The notes under the pieces: model-generated
What the model was told of the DNA's origin: nothing
Database searches by the model: none
Seen by the model: the letters and a program-made list of their open reading frames with translations, nothing else
Source: Eumeta japonica
Taxonomy: Eukaryota > Arthropoda > Insecta > Lepidoptera > Psychidae
NCBI GenBank assembly: GCA_005406025.1
Contig: BGZK01001229.1
Coordinates: 123,223 to 187,222 of the forward strand
Direction of reading: 5' to 3'
DNA: 64,000 nt
Position numbers and translations under genes: made by a program
Part shown: one piece after another, positions 28,001-42,300 of the stretch
Layout: every line of letters starts with the position of its first letter
How positions within the stretch are numbered: the stretch's first letter is position 1

Positions 28001-31000
28001 ACAAAAATTATCAAAACATCTACTACTATTTCTTTTCTTTTTTTCTAAAGAAAGCCTAGATAATTGTATTTGTGTAAGATCTTTGGTTATAAAAATACAA
28101 ACGTTATTTTTTTTCTCTCCTTTTCTAAGTGCAAATGGTTCTGTAGATATGTATTTTTAATTTGATATTTCCCTTTTTATCTATATGAGGTTTTTAAAAA
28201 CATTTGTTGTTACGAAGCTGCTATATATACTAAAGCGTATAAAAATACTTTATGATATGATGGACAGTTTTCCAGATATTAATGTTTAGTTCCAGATTGA
28301 GTCAATAAGTCATTTTGTCAGTCAGAGTAGCATTTACATAATATTGTTGATATTACAATGATTAATATTCATTAAGTGACCATAACCATGTCAAAAATCT
28401 ATTTGTCTTATAGAAAAACAGCAAACATTACATAAGTGTTGTTTTGAACAAATTATGCACAAACGGTCGTCTGTGTAAAATATTATATGGACACTTACTT
28501 GTTTGACAGTAAGACAGCTAGGCTTAGACGGCTGAGTCTCGAGCCGAAGGCTAAGGTAGTCATGAACCGTTTCTAAGCATATAGTGGTCAAAAGCAGAAA
28601 ATGGTTACGATACGAGGGAAGCCGCATCTGCAGCGTCTCCTCTGACCAACATCCATACCTGGAAGTATAAAATTTTCCTAAACTGTAATACAAGATAGTG
28701 CTTGCTGATTTGGCACTCAAACGATAGTCTAATTGATTTCATATTGAGAAAGAAGTACTTTAACAATCGGAAACTTCCTTATTTAATTAAAACCTCTTTA
28801 AGGTACTGACCTGCGCAGTTCTATCATTTCTTTCGAATCCTGCCGTTCAGTCTCGTCTTTGGTATCTTCAAAAACTTCTTCAGGTTCATTATCTTTGTAT
28901 TGTTGAGATTGTAAACTCTGTAAGTTAAGTTTTTACATTACATTTTATTTCTGACGTAGGCCATCAATTATTTTCTTACTTATTAGGCCAATTTTAAATT
29001 CCTTCTGAATACATTACTAAGTATAAATGGAAAAAAAGTAAGAATCCAATAATGAATAGAATTAACACCTATTATTTCTTTTTATTTTACTCCTTTGTTT
29101 TTAATGTGCTTTGAATTTATAAATTGTTTGTTTTAAATAATTTCTGTTATTACATTCACATGGATAGACATATTTATAATCATATATATCACTTCATTAT
29201 AAAATATTGGTCGGCAAAAAAAATTAAAATATTTTCAAATCCCACTCACATTCTCTTTCTCCAGTGTCAAGTAGACTTTATTCAATATCTTCTTATTCAT
29301 CTTGTGAACAAACATCATGCACTTTCGAACACCTTGTGTCTTCAAGATTTCATAATGATATTGCCTAAAAAAAACATTTATCTCCTAATTTAATAAGTTC
29401 TAAATATGTACAAGTAAATTTAGGTGCATACTATAATGCAACACATGATATAATCTTTACATATAATTCAGACCTAAGTATTCATAATAAAATTGCGTTT
29501 TGGTAAAATTTTATAAAAAGGTGGTGTTGGTGGCAGAATGGTGAAGAACATAGTTGTTTTAACTTGAAAGTACCATATTGAAACCCTGACTACAGACAAG
29601 CTGGCCAATGAGCTCTTAACTAAAGTCAAACGAAACATTCGCTCAGTGCCCACGAAACACGTTAATCATTCGGTCCCTGACATTATCGCATTGGTGACAG
29701 CGCTTGTTAGCAGGCCCCAACTGTATTGGGCCAGGATAGAGATTCGAGATCCAAGTGTCTGATTCTGAAATAAAACGATAGAGGAAAGGAATGTTTTATT
29801 GCCTTACTGCTGTAAGGCAATAAAATCCTGATACAACACGTACATATATTTACTGTTATATTTCTCATTTTTATAATAGAATGCCATGAGTTGCACAATT
29901 TAATTTCTCTAAGTATGTGTTTCATAAACCTATAAAAATGTTTTAGTGCATGCTTCCATCGGAGTTATACATTATGAAAACTTAAGATAGCAACATAGTA
30001 AAAATTTTAGAATTAGAAGCTTTTATAGTTGAAAAACAGTTAAGCCTAAGACTCAATCCACTCAAATTTTGTATGTTTTGGTCGACTATATCTGTATATA
30101 TACACATATATTCTATATATATAATGAAAATACTTCTTTGAGGCTCAATCAGGTAAAAACTATTGATTGCATCAGTATGAGACTGCAACCACTCTCTCTA
30201 TACAGAATCATTTGTACATTGTTATATACTATTTAGGGAGCGTCCATAAACTACGTAGCTCGACCAAGGGGGGGGAGGGATAAGCTTAAGCGCTACGCTG
30301 AGGCACGTAATAGGGGGGAGGGAGTCGAGAGCAAAGCTACGTGGTTTTCTTCAGATGAAAATTTTGTTGAATAAGATAATTTGAGTGACCCCCCCCCCCC
30401 CGATGTTAATTTAACAAGAGGAATCAAAAATTAATACATTATTTGAAAAAATAAACTGTTAATAAATTAATTTATTATTAATTATTTTATTTTATAAATA
30501 AATTAATGTATCGTGAAAAAACCACGTTCCATTTGGGTGTCATAGAAAAGGCTACGTGAGGCCACATGGGGGGAGGGAGGAGTCCTAGAGAGACTAAAAT
30601 ATGACCACGTGGTTTATGGACGTTCCCTTATAATATATAAAATGTAAAAGTATGTCAGCATGAACATTTATTATATGCTAATGGCTTGACGAATTGTAAT
30701 TAGAACTTTGACCACTCGACGCGGAACAGTTTGTAAATGGTTGTAGGATATCTAAAATATAAAAAATTTAAGGTATGTTTGTGTGGATGTTTGTCATATA
30801 CTGATGGCTAGACAGACTGTAATTGGGACTTTGATTATTCTTTGTAGAATTGTTTACAGATGGTTATAGGCTACTTATAATTTAAAAATGTAAAAAGTAT
30901 ATTTGTATAGACATTTGTCATACACTAAGGTTGGACGGATTGTAATCAAATTTTGCATATGGGTAAATTATGTTCTCAAATAGGATATGAGATTAATATA

Positions 31001-34000
31001 ATAATATTATATAAAAATTTTACTTTTTACGTAAATAAAATTATAAATATCAGTAAAAATGGCCATCTGTTATTATCAACATCAAAGGCCAATAAAAGAT
31101 CAAACAAGACCGTTTTTGAAATATCGAGATCGGGTTCAGATCTAACAATGAAATCAAAAATTGACATTGATGACCACTAAAATTAAAAATGAAGGGGTTC
31201 ATTATAGAATGAACATCACCTGCGCATAGGGGCGCAGGCGATGACAATATGGGCATATTTAAATCATAAAAAAAATATATTGCTGAATATTAGTTTATTC
31301 TAGGCAAAGCGGGCGGCTAATACTAAGAAGTGAAATAGTAGTTGATCAGCACTTACGTTGTATGCTGTTAGTTGGTAAATGTTACATTATATCTACATCA
31401 TGTAGATGAAAACCATCTAAAACATACCTATATGGCGAAACACTGCACTTGCACAAAAGTTTAAGCCTGACTACTTCTTCCAAAGGACCCATATTGTACA
31501 CATTATATGGATTCTCTTCCAATTTCGTCCAAAATTCTTTAAAGGGTAGACTAGATTTGTCAGATAGATATCCACTTTCAGTTGAGGTGGTAGTGTCGAC
31601 TGTCCCATTATTTCTGTTTTCCATGTCATTGATGTGGATTTCGGGAGTAGAAGGAGCGACAATTTCTAAAATAAAGAAAAACATATTAAAAAAATTTAAT
31701 AAATAATCTTGGTAAATTTAAGTCATTTTATACAAAAACTTAGTGTCTTATAAGTTAAATATGATTAGGCAATGCAATGAAAACACATTATTTTTGAATA
31801 ATGGAATATCAGGGTTTTTGTGTGATACAAGTTAGATGTTATAATCATGTTGGGACAAATAATAATATTTCATAGTAACCATATTTAAATACAACAATAC
31901 CAAATGAATCTATATTCATACATTTATCATTATAAGCACACAATTATTATTCATGAATGTTTTATTTAAAATTTAAATTAACTACTATCAACTATTATTC
32001 ATAGAGCCTTCAAAAACTCTGATAATAATTTGCATATGATAATACATATGATCTTCTTGGATGTAAAGCTACAAATACTTTTTGGTTCCTAGAAATAGCA
32101 ATCAAGAATTGTCATTTTACCATTTCTGATATCCTCTTCCCGAGGGCATTGATTGTCGATTTCCGAAATGTTCTGAGTGCAGTTCTCTGGTGGGTTCTGA
32201 TTTTCCACTTCGGCAATTGCCTTCTGTTGGCTCAACTCAGAGTTGGAACTCGAATCGCTGTTGTTGGAGTCCGATGGATTTCGATTTTCTGGTTGGTTAT
32301 CGCCGTCTATGTTAAAACGCACCGTGGAGACTCGCGGTGTGTCGTTTCCCCTGTAAGTGGATTTAAAATGAACAAAAATTATAAACAAAGTACATAAAAG
32401 AGAAAGTTTAATTATGTTTATGGTCCTATAAATTAAAAACTTGATTTGAGACAAATCTTGGCATATATTATTATAACTGTATAATAAAAAATACGTCTGT
32501 ATAAAAAATAATTATGTTACGATTCTCTGGATTTAATAATCAATAAGTTTAATAAATGGAAGAAATATAAACACTTGATTCTGTATAGTAGTAGCAAACC
32601 ACAACAATCATTGGTTAGGAATTACTTAGAACCAAGCTTACAATTTCCTCAAGGAATCTTCAATATAATATCACAAGAACATACAAATACAGCTCGAACT
32701 TGATATCATTTTATACTGGTAACTCAGAATATAAAGTCACCTGCTAGTTTCAGACTCGGAGCTGGTGAGACGGCGGCTGTACCCCTGACGTGCACTGGCC
32801 TTCGCCTTAATGCTAACCACCAACCGTTGAACGGCCATTATCTTCATACGCATATGCAGGGCGATGTTGTACCAAAGACACATAGCCTGAAAAAATAATA
32901 TTTGCATTTTATAGTGAAGTCTTCAAATTTCATGTTACATTTACATATTAGTGATATTTAATCTAATATCTTGTACTACTAATGAACAAGTGAACAGCAA
33001 CTATATAAAGTAAATTACTTGTAAAATTATACAATTATGAATTATATTTATCTTTGTTTGTTACATTTTTTGTTTAATTAAAAATCATAGTTAAATGTAT
33101 TATTGTAAATACTTTCATATCTCTTTTTCACTTTTTACTCTTTTTTACTTTTGTTCTGCCTTAGTGTATGTTAAGTACACTTATTATACAAGAACGACAG
33201 CAATTTATTGTCATGTTGTTAAAATCTTTGTATGTTAAAACTGCATTGCATTTCATTTCATATTAGTTTCTAACAATTTTGGAAAAAATAGCAAATTCTT
33301 CTTCTCTGTGGCCAGTAGTGTATTCACTTGGTGAAGTAAGAAAGCAAGCCAAATTCATTATTTATTGGAATGCAGGAAATTAAATAAAGAAAACAATATT
33401 ATATGGTAATATAAGGTAGCTATCACGTAGTTTTAAGATGTAAATATTCCTGTTGTTTACCTTAAGCCTATTATTGAAGAGTTGAGTGGCGATCAAGGGA
33501 TGGTGATTCGCCATAGCTTTGCTGGAGGGGTACAGCGTCTCAGCGTTGTAGAAGGAATCCAGCAGGGTGCCGACTTCGCGCAGCGCCTTACCGATGGCGT
33601 CACTACACGAAAGACAGTTCAAGGACAAGCATCCCAGAAGTAGATAACCTGAAATTATTTACTATGGTTGATATTTCTGATTCGATTTGTGCTTTTTCTA
33701 AGTAAAAGAGTCCTATAATAATAATTGTGAAGGTGGATAACTCAGGGAAATACTATGCTATCACTTTAGTAATTAAATGTACAATAACTTTCTTAATATA
33801 TGTTACTGCTGTCAGATTTTTTATCACCTCACTGTTGAAAATTATTCTCACACAATATTTTTATTCTAAATTGAAGGACTTGGACGTTAATGCACATATG
33901 TATACATTGGTTTAAAGTGATATCTATTTTATGATTTTCAAATTTGCATTAATATGATAGGTATTACAATGTAATTGACCTGTGTCTGTGAAGGAAGCTG

Positions 34001-37000
34001 AGAAATAAAGCAAGATTGAGAATAAATTCGCAAGTAAAATGTACAGATTCATTAAAAATAATTCCATAAAAATAGCAGGAAAAATAACCTAAAAACTGAA
34101 TATAGAACGGATATGCATTGCTGATTCATGATAAATTAATAATAAAAAAATATTTAAACCATCAGATAAATTATATTGATAAAGAGTGTAGTCAAGGATG
34201 AATAATTTGTATAGGAGATAAAATGTTTTACCAAAGCATTTAAATGATGATAGTTAAAATCTATCTAGAGAGGAAATAGGGAATGGGTGGAAAATCATAG
34301 AATTATTCAAAATTCACATGAAATCATTCTCATTGAAAATTTTTTTTGTTATCTATGTCCCACAAAATAATCCCAACAGGATGTTTTAATACAGTTTAGA
34401 GAAATAGTATTTTTTTTATATGAACATATTTTGTATTGTTTTAATAATTAGAAAATAATATCTCAAAAGTACACTCACTGTACTGATCTTGACCATCAAC
34501 CTCATCCTCGGAATGCTCCACATCAGGTCTCTGGGAGCAGGGGCTAGGGTTCACGAATCTATTAACAGATAGCAAGCATTATACTCTATATTCATGGGAT
34601 ATGTTTACGATCATAATACAGCATCATAATTATTTTATTTTAATAAAAAGTTTATTTGATGATATCTTTTACTACTACGCTACAAATGACGCATGTGGGA
34701 AGCAATAAATTAGCCAAACAGTGATAATAATACAACAAGCAACACATTTACGTAAATTATCAATATTTGACTATACAAAAAAAGACTTATTGGATATAAT
34801 GCATGCGTGACAATATATAAACTTTGAACTAACAGTACAATGACCTTAATCTTTTTGTACTGTTTTAATTTGTACTCAAAATATGTAAATCATTAAAAAC
34901 TCAGTGGCAAAAATGATTACAGTTTAGTAAAATGTAATCACCTTGTCCATGGTTCTGTACTTTATGAGGCTATGACCACTTTCCATGTTCTATGACCATT
35001 TTTTTTGTGATGATTTGGTTATGATGGCATTTTTTGTGGCTGCTTCTGACAACTGACTGACTACCATTTTCTACAAATTGTTTTATTTAAATTCTGTGAG
35101 CAATGGAGTACTGTGTTGTATTTACTTATATAGTATAAAGTTTGAAGTTATTTTTGTATATAATACTACTGAAATCGATTTTGTATTTCAGTCATGAGAA
35201 ATAACTACTTATTTTCGATTTTTTTAATATTAATATGGAATGGATTGTGAAACAATATTAATGCTCAATTCCTTTGTTCGCAATTGCATAAATCTGCAAT
35301 GATCTATAAAATATCATATTCGTGATATGTATTATTGAAGACAAATCCAGTATACAACATATTTAGACTTAAAAAGAATAATAAAAACTTTAAATAATTA
35401 ATACTATGAAATAACTATCAAAAAATTACATTACATAAAGTGATCAGCCAAGAATGCCTTTTACATTTAATTACAGTGCATAGAACTTGTAATAAAACAT
35501 TTGTATTGAGATATACAACATAAGTTTTGTTCAAAATATAGTTAATAATTTTTTAAGGGTTTCTTTCACTCTCTCCTTTTAAATTGACTTTTAACGAAAA
35601 GTCATTCTTAAAATTAATTTTGATTTCCACATCCTCCTTTTAAAGTTTTTTAGCCCTATTAACCATTAAAAGGAAGATGTGGAATGCAAATCTTATTTTA
35701 AAAGTGACTTTCTGTTAAGTCAGTTTAAAAGCAGATGGTGGAAGAAGAAATCTGTCTACTTTGTGATTTCTGGAGTAACAACTGAACCGACCCTTTCTCT
35801 TTCCAAGTGTGTGGCAAGAGACAATTAATGGACTGTAAAAAAAAAGATATATGACAACCGAATGACAAATAAAATGAAGACTAAAGCTTGATCAGCACTG
35901 GACGACTGCATCAAAGCTGCCAGTATTTGTTTCGTATTACGATCATTGATTCAACACATCCCAACATACGATCAAGGCATATTCTTATTTATAAGAATGA
36001 TTATAGACAGATGATGTTGCGAGTCTGCCTGTCTGTCTCAATCTTAAGTGATAAATGAGGACCCACCTGTAATTTATAATATTCTGTATGATGGTCGGCA
36101 CAATATCTCTCTGGGCACAAAGGAAGGCGTCCTGCTGCGGCGGCGTGCGCCCCGCTATCTTCGCTTGTAGCTCCAGCCATATCAAATCTTTCAATTCGTT
36201 TTGCCACACCTGCTCCTCTAAACTGATCTAGAAACCCAAATTATGTAACATAAAAAAATACACAAATAACACTTGTTATATATGCATTGAAAATGGAAAC
36301 AAAATATTTTTTATTAAACTTATGCATAACTTATACCTGATTATTTATAAGAGAAAAATTTTGGACTCGAAAAATAGCAAAAAATGTAGCAAATGAAATT
36401 CTAAGTAATTGAGACAAAATTATTTAAAATACAAAGTATAAAGATTGTAAAGTGACTATTCTATTAGAAAATGTGTCATGTCAGATAATGTTAGATTTTA
36501 CAAACTGACATCATTCTTAATTTAATCATAGCACGTTTTACAAACTCGAAAGTAAAACAAAATCTGACTATAGTTAATGGCACCTATAAAACTTTGCAAT
36601 CAGAGGTCTGTAAAATATTGAAATAATATTTGAATTATTGACTGTAAAAAGGAAGAACTTATGTTTTTTTCGTTTTTATAACAAAGCTGATAGACTCACT
36701 AGTAACAGTAATTTACTAACTTTTTTCATTTTCATTCCTTTTAATTAGTACAGTTTATAATTTATAACATAAACTGATTAAGAAATAGATGAGGTTTACA
36801 ACTACCTATAAAATCTTGCCTGATGATATTGATGGGTAAAATATTTTTTTCAGTAGGTAACCACTATACTATAAATGTGGCGTAATTTACCCCTTTTACA
36901 ATTTAATTAAATATTCAACAACTGTCCCTCAATGTAACATATTATTCCATATTTTTAATTACTACAATTTAGGATTTTGACTAATTAACAAATGATTAAT

Positions 37001-39254
37001 AAGATAGTTTATTGATATTTCGAATATTATACTTATTGATGAAATTATATGTAAGCTCTCCCATGATGACTAAAAGTAAAATCCAAAATAAAATTGGTTA
37101 AAAAACAAAACTATGAGCCATCAAAAAGTCTACGCCATCTCTTTCTTGCAAAATAGATTTTAGCAGCTTTATTATATATGGCGCTAGTAAACATTGACGT
37201 CACTAAGTACTAGTGCTATCTTTGTCTAAGTTAAAAAAAGCTTTAAATAAAATAATGTAAAAAAATAGTAAACTACCCTATTGTAAACAATAATTTAGGC
37301 GATCAATACTTTTTAAATTTCTGTAACAATATTCATAAGCTACAAATAATTATTTCACCAACAATGTTTAAATATATTTTATAAAGTAATAAAAAATATA
37401 AGCAAGTTGCTGGAATGTCACATTATTTTCAATATTGTTTACATTTACTCTATTTCCTATTCTAATATTTTCGAATGCAATGTAAACAGAATGGAAATAT
37501 CTATATTCTGTATCACTGTACTTTGAACCACTTTCACTGATTAATTATTACTGACCATTATTTTTGCTTAATATAGTAAATTAATCATATAACAACAAAT
37601 AAATCTATACACTCACTGCTCTCCGACAAGTCTTATCAATGTTGCCCATCTTGATGAGCATGCTGAAGGTCTTATGGAAGCTGACCCTCTTCTGCGGCAC
37701 AGTCTCGTCGACCGCCTGCTCGCGTTCTTGCTGCTGTTGGTTCCGTTCCACCTGCATCTCCCGAGCGGCCTGAGCCGCGAGCTTCTCTCTGCATTTGAGT
37801 CGCGACGTCAGCGACATGAAGCGGTTACATGATTCCACCTGTGTAATATGAAAATTTTAAATTATTTACATGGTATAAGAAGAAAATTCTAAAATTTTAA
37901 TAGTATTCCTCATTTAGTTTTCTTTCATAGATTTCTGTAACGAGCTATATACACTTGTCAAAAAACCCGATTGAAAATATTCAATAATCGAAATAATTTA
38001 CTTGCATGTCGATGATATTCTTCAATTTTAGTTGTTCCATATAAAGTAAGAACAAGAAACAAATCCACTGGGATGCTTTACTTAAAAAAAATCGAGATAA
38101 AAATGAGAAGCGCAAAAAAGTAAAAGATAAACAAAGAAGTTACGCGTGAAACGTGTATTGTATTTTATGATACAAATGAACATTTCCCTTTCTAACGAGA
38201 TTTTTTAACTATAAACAATGGAGGAATATGTATACTTCCAAATTCGGGCGAAATTATCTTTACAAGCTTGAAAATGAGAGCCTTCATGTGTGTGTAGGGT
38301 AATTAGGAAAAATAAAAATCATCAAAACATATCATAAAGTGACAAGCTGATAGAGAGACGCAATATGAACGCCGACACAACACTGATAAGGAATAGAGTG
38401 CATAAAAGTTATTTTCGTTGTAGTATAGATTAGGCCGCTCCCACTTTTGGTAAAAACAACGAAAATAAAAGCAAATTTTAATTTTTTTCTTGCGCCTGTC
38501 CATTGATTTCAAAATAAAAGGACATGTTCGCCGTGTCGCATTTGTTGTCGTTCAAAGGAGTCAAAGGACATTTTGGCTATTTTACTATTTTGATATATTC
38601 AACGAACCTTCATCGGGTTTTTTATACATGATAACATCTCTGATAATAACAATAAAAGCTCTATGAAGTGTAGGAAAAACCTGTCAAGTGATCTTCTGTT
38701 ACGATAGATTGTTTACTTTATTGTATACTAGCCGTTCGCGTTTGCTTCGCCGACAGCAAATTAAAATCTTGCAATTATTGGTTCGTTTTATGAATCAAGT
38801 TTGCACGCGGTTCTGCTCGAGTGGACATAGAATTAATTATTTAATTTTTCTTCATTAACCAATTATTCATGAAGAAAGAAGTATAACGGATCGTTTGAAT
38901 TATAACAAAATTATTGCCATTGATTACTTATTTGAAATTTATTTTCTTTATAATTTCGCTTTTTTTTTTTAGTGGAGGCGTATGTAGAGACCACAAGTTA
39001 CACATAGACAATCTTAACTACCTGTCTTGTTTCACAGACATCTATCCGTTGTTTTATGAAGTTGATCATTGGCATATGGCATCAATTTGATGACAAGGTA
39101 TAGTCATAACTCGATAGCCAATTCAAATCACAATTTACTTATTACATGTTAAGAATCATATTTTCGACAAACATAGGTGGGTTAAAAGTTTACTGCTACA
39201 TAACCCACCACTGTCATTTAGTGAAGTAACATATAATAATTTATGTATAAAACA

Positions 39255-39339
<85 letters not shown>

Positions 39340-42300
39340 AACATAGTTAAGATTAGATATTTACTTGTTAATGAATTCAATCTATCGTGTAAATAATTCT
39401 TGGTTGTGGTTAAAATACCTTCACAAAATGCTACGTAAATCTATTTGATGATAAACTGTACAACGATAAAAGTATTAAAACAAATTGTTACAATGACTTT
39501 TTCAATGAAGTAGTAAGATTTAGATTATAAGTTAATATAGAAATAATATCTGTACATATTTTTTACATGTAGTTTTTTTTAGATAATTATTAATGTGCAA
39601 CTTTACCCTTTGATTTAAGACTAATGAGAAATAAATATAGAAAAACTAATTTCAATAATTTGATTCTTGATCTATATCTGCAGGAATAGAGTATATATCA
39701 ATAATAATAATAAAATACGTAATACCCACCAGGGTAGGTATAGGCGGCTGCAGGTTGGGCGATGGCAGAGAATCTGCTCTGTGGTCTTTGCTTAAGTCTA
39801 TTTTCATGTCTCGCTCCCGGCCACGTGTTAAGGTCTTTATGAGAGACCGTCTTTTCGTGCGATCTGAAAGAATGAAATTTAAGCGTTGAAAATGAATACA
39901 AATTTTTTTTCAGACAATTTTGATATTTTCAATATTGTTGCATCTTATCATTTTAAATCAGGCCATTATTTTCAGTAGCTCATAACAAAACAGCAAATGA
40001 TATAACACTTATCGTGTCACTTTTGTAAGTTTGCACGTTAAATTCTATTTTTCTATACATTGTGAATTCTCGTTGTGAAACTCCTCGAATTTGATATAAT
40101 TCAAAAACTTCTCGCCAAAAACCTTAATTCTTGTTCGATCTCTAAAAGGAAAAACTGTTTGAACGATTGTGTGAAAAAGAATGGAACGGCCACATGCTGA
40201 GGTGCGACATGGACAAATGGCGAGAGGACGATTTGCCCCTGACATTGAAATTGCGTGAATGAGAATGGGAGCAGATAGGTATCACTGGAGAGTTGGAGGA
40301 GGCCTATGCCCAAAGGTGTTCCCTACTAAGGGATATAAAATAAGGTAGACTAAATGTACGGATTGCTGTTTGGTTAATTTCTTACATATTAAAAATAAAC
40401 TTGAAAGACTACGGAAATAAATGCTCTTTTCATTTTATTTCATTTGTAAAAAAGAAACTACAAATATTAATAATTACTAGTACGTTGTTACGTCTAAAAT
40501 CCATCAGATTTGATTACAAGTTGTTACATAAGTCTCATTCGAACTATTTTATTTTTTAGTATATAATTATTGCAAGATCGTAATATTCAATAATGACTAA
40601 ATGTGGGACCAAGTATGAGGTAGGAAATATTAGGCTTGAGAATCGAATAAACAAACAAACATAAAAACAGTCCAAAAAGGTGAAAATTATAGACAACCAA
40701 AGAAAAATTGGACAATGAAGCTGAAGGACATCCACGAAAGAACAACGGTATGCTCTTCACATTTTTATCTTGTGAAAAAATGATTCAGATCACTTCACAA
40801 AATTGAATTGTGAAGCACACCTACGACAGGACATTCAATATGAGTGTGATCATGAATGACAGTATAATATAAAAAGTGACGACTGGAATTTCACAACTCT
40901 CATAACAGACATATATACAAGTATGACGCGTGCGAATATATCTTATGGACATATCTACAGATAAGTTGGACAAACACCAAGGAGGAAACGTGGCGACCTC
41001 TTTCCGTACGGTCCGACACGAGATTTTTCATTCGTTAAGTATTCGCGATACCGCGTCCTATCGATTCAGCACACAGTTATACACATCATGTTACAATAGC
41101 GATAGCTCACACAAGTACACATGAAACCACTGCAAAAAGTCGTTACCGACCGAAATACGAGATCCCTGTCTCCATCCTGACCGACGACGACGATGATCAC
41201 ATTAAAATAGGTTCAGTAGTGACATACAGACTCGCATGGCAAATGATCGCGTCGCATTAAATTCAATATTCTGGAAATTACGAGTTAACACAGTGCCGAT
41301 TTGAACCGATTGGATGTTGAGAATTTCGTATTGTCGTCGCATTATCGATGACAATGCGAAATTCGCCACAATTATGTGGCGAATATTCTTCATCATTTGA
41401 ACAGTAACTCGTATTTTCAACGCGTACGCACGAGGGGAATCCATTCGCGATAGTAGCTCACGGACGTGACCGGTATCAGACGGAAGTGTTAGTCAGTGTT
41501 TTTTTTCTGTAGGTATAATGAAGAGACTTCACAGCAATAATGCAGTTGATTTAATATTAGTGATATAAAAGTAAATTTATCAAAAAATAAAATAAACTAT
41601 AAAACATCTATCTCTTTTTATAAAATGGAGAGAAATATTATTTTATATTGTGTTATTAAGTTCTAACGTTAATAAGTTACTACCTTCTCAGACGATTGAC
41701 AATTTGAAATATTCATATTATGGTTACTGGCATATGCACCTAAAAACGATACAAACGAATATTTTTTTTTTAGTTAAAACCTATAGATATAGCAATAAAA
41801 GAATAGTCGTACTACCTTATCTACTACTTAGTTATACTTACGTTGTAAAAAAGATCTATATTTCAAGTCCTATTTATGTGTGGATTATTCATGAATAATT
41901 GTCATATGGACAGTGATGTCAGAGAATGCTGTGATTTGAGAGATGAAATGACTAGATTAAAAAAAATAGGTACGCGATGGTCTAACCGCACGGACAGAAT
42001 GAATGAAAATAGATCAGCAGAACAAATGTGCAGAGCGAATGTGTGTGACGGAAAGGTCGGCAAGGAGCGCCTTCTAAAATCATATGCAGACCAAATTGAT
42101 GGCATATTGCATGAAACTGTTGCTAGATGTTAGCGAAGAAAAGGAGATACGCAAATATTGTACCACGAGGGGATCAGTGGTCTCTGCCTACCCTCCTAGG
42201 AAATGGCCGTGAGTCAATATTCTATTTATAACCTATTTATATTACTCGGTGCTCAAATATTAGTAGTGTCGATATAGAATCGTTTAGCCGGATACGTATG

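Noticed and set aside
36001..36207. Alternative minus frame over exon 5
   Set aside because: Wrong frame; the correct one matches human MAP3K4 and joins exons 4 and 6.
39156..39380. Open frame coding a long Tyr-Ile repeat
   Set aside because: It is the (AT)n microsatellite read in frame.
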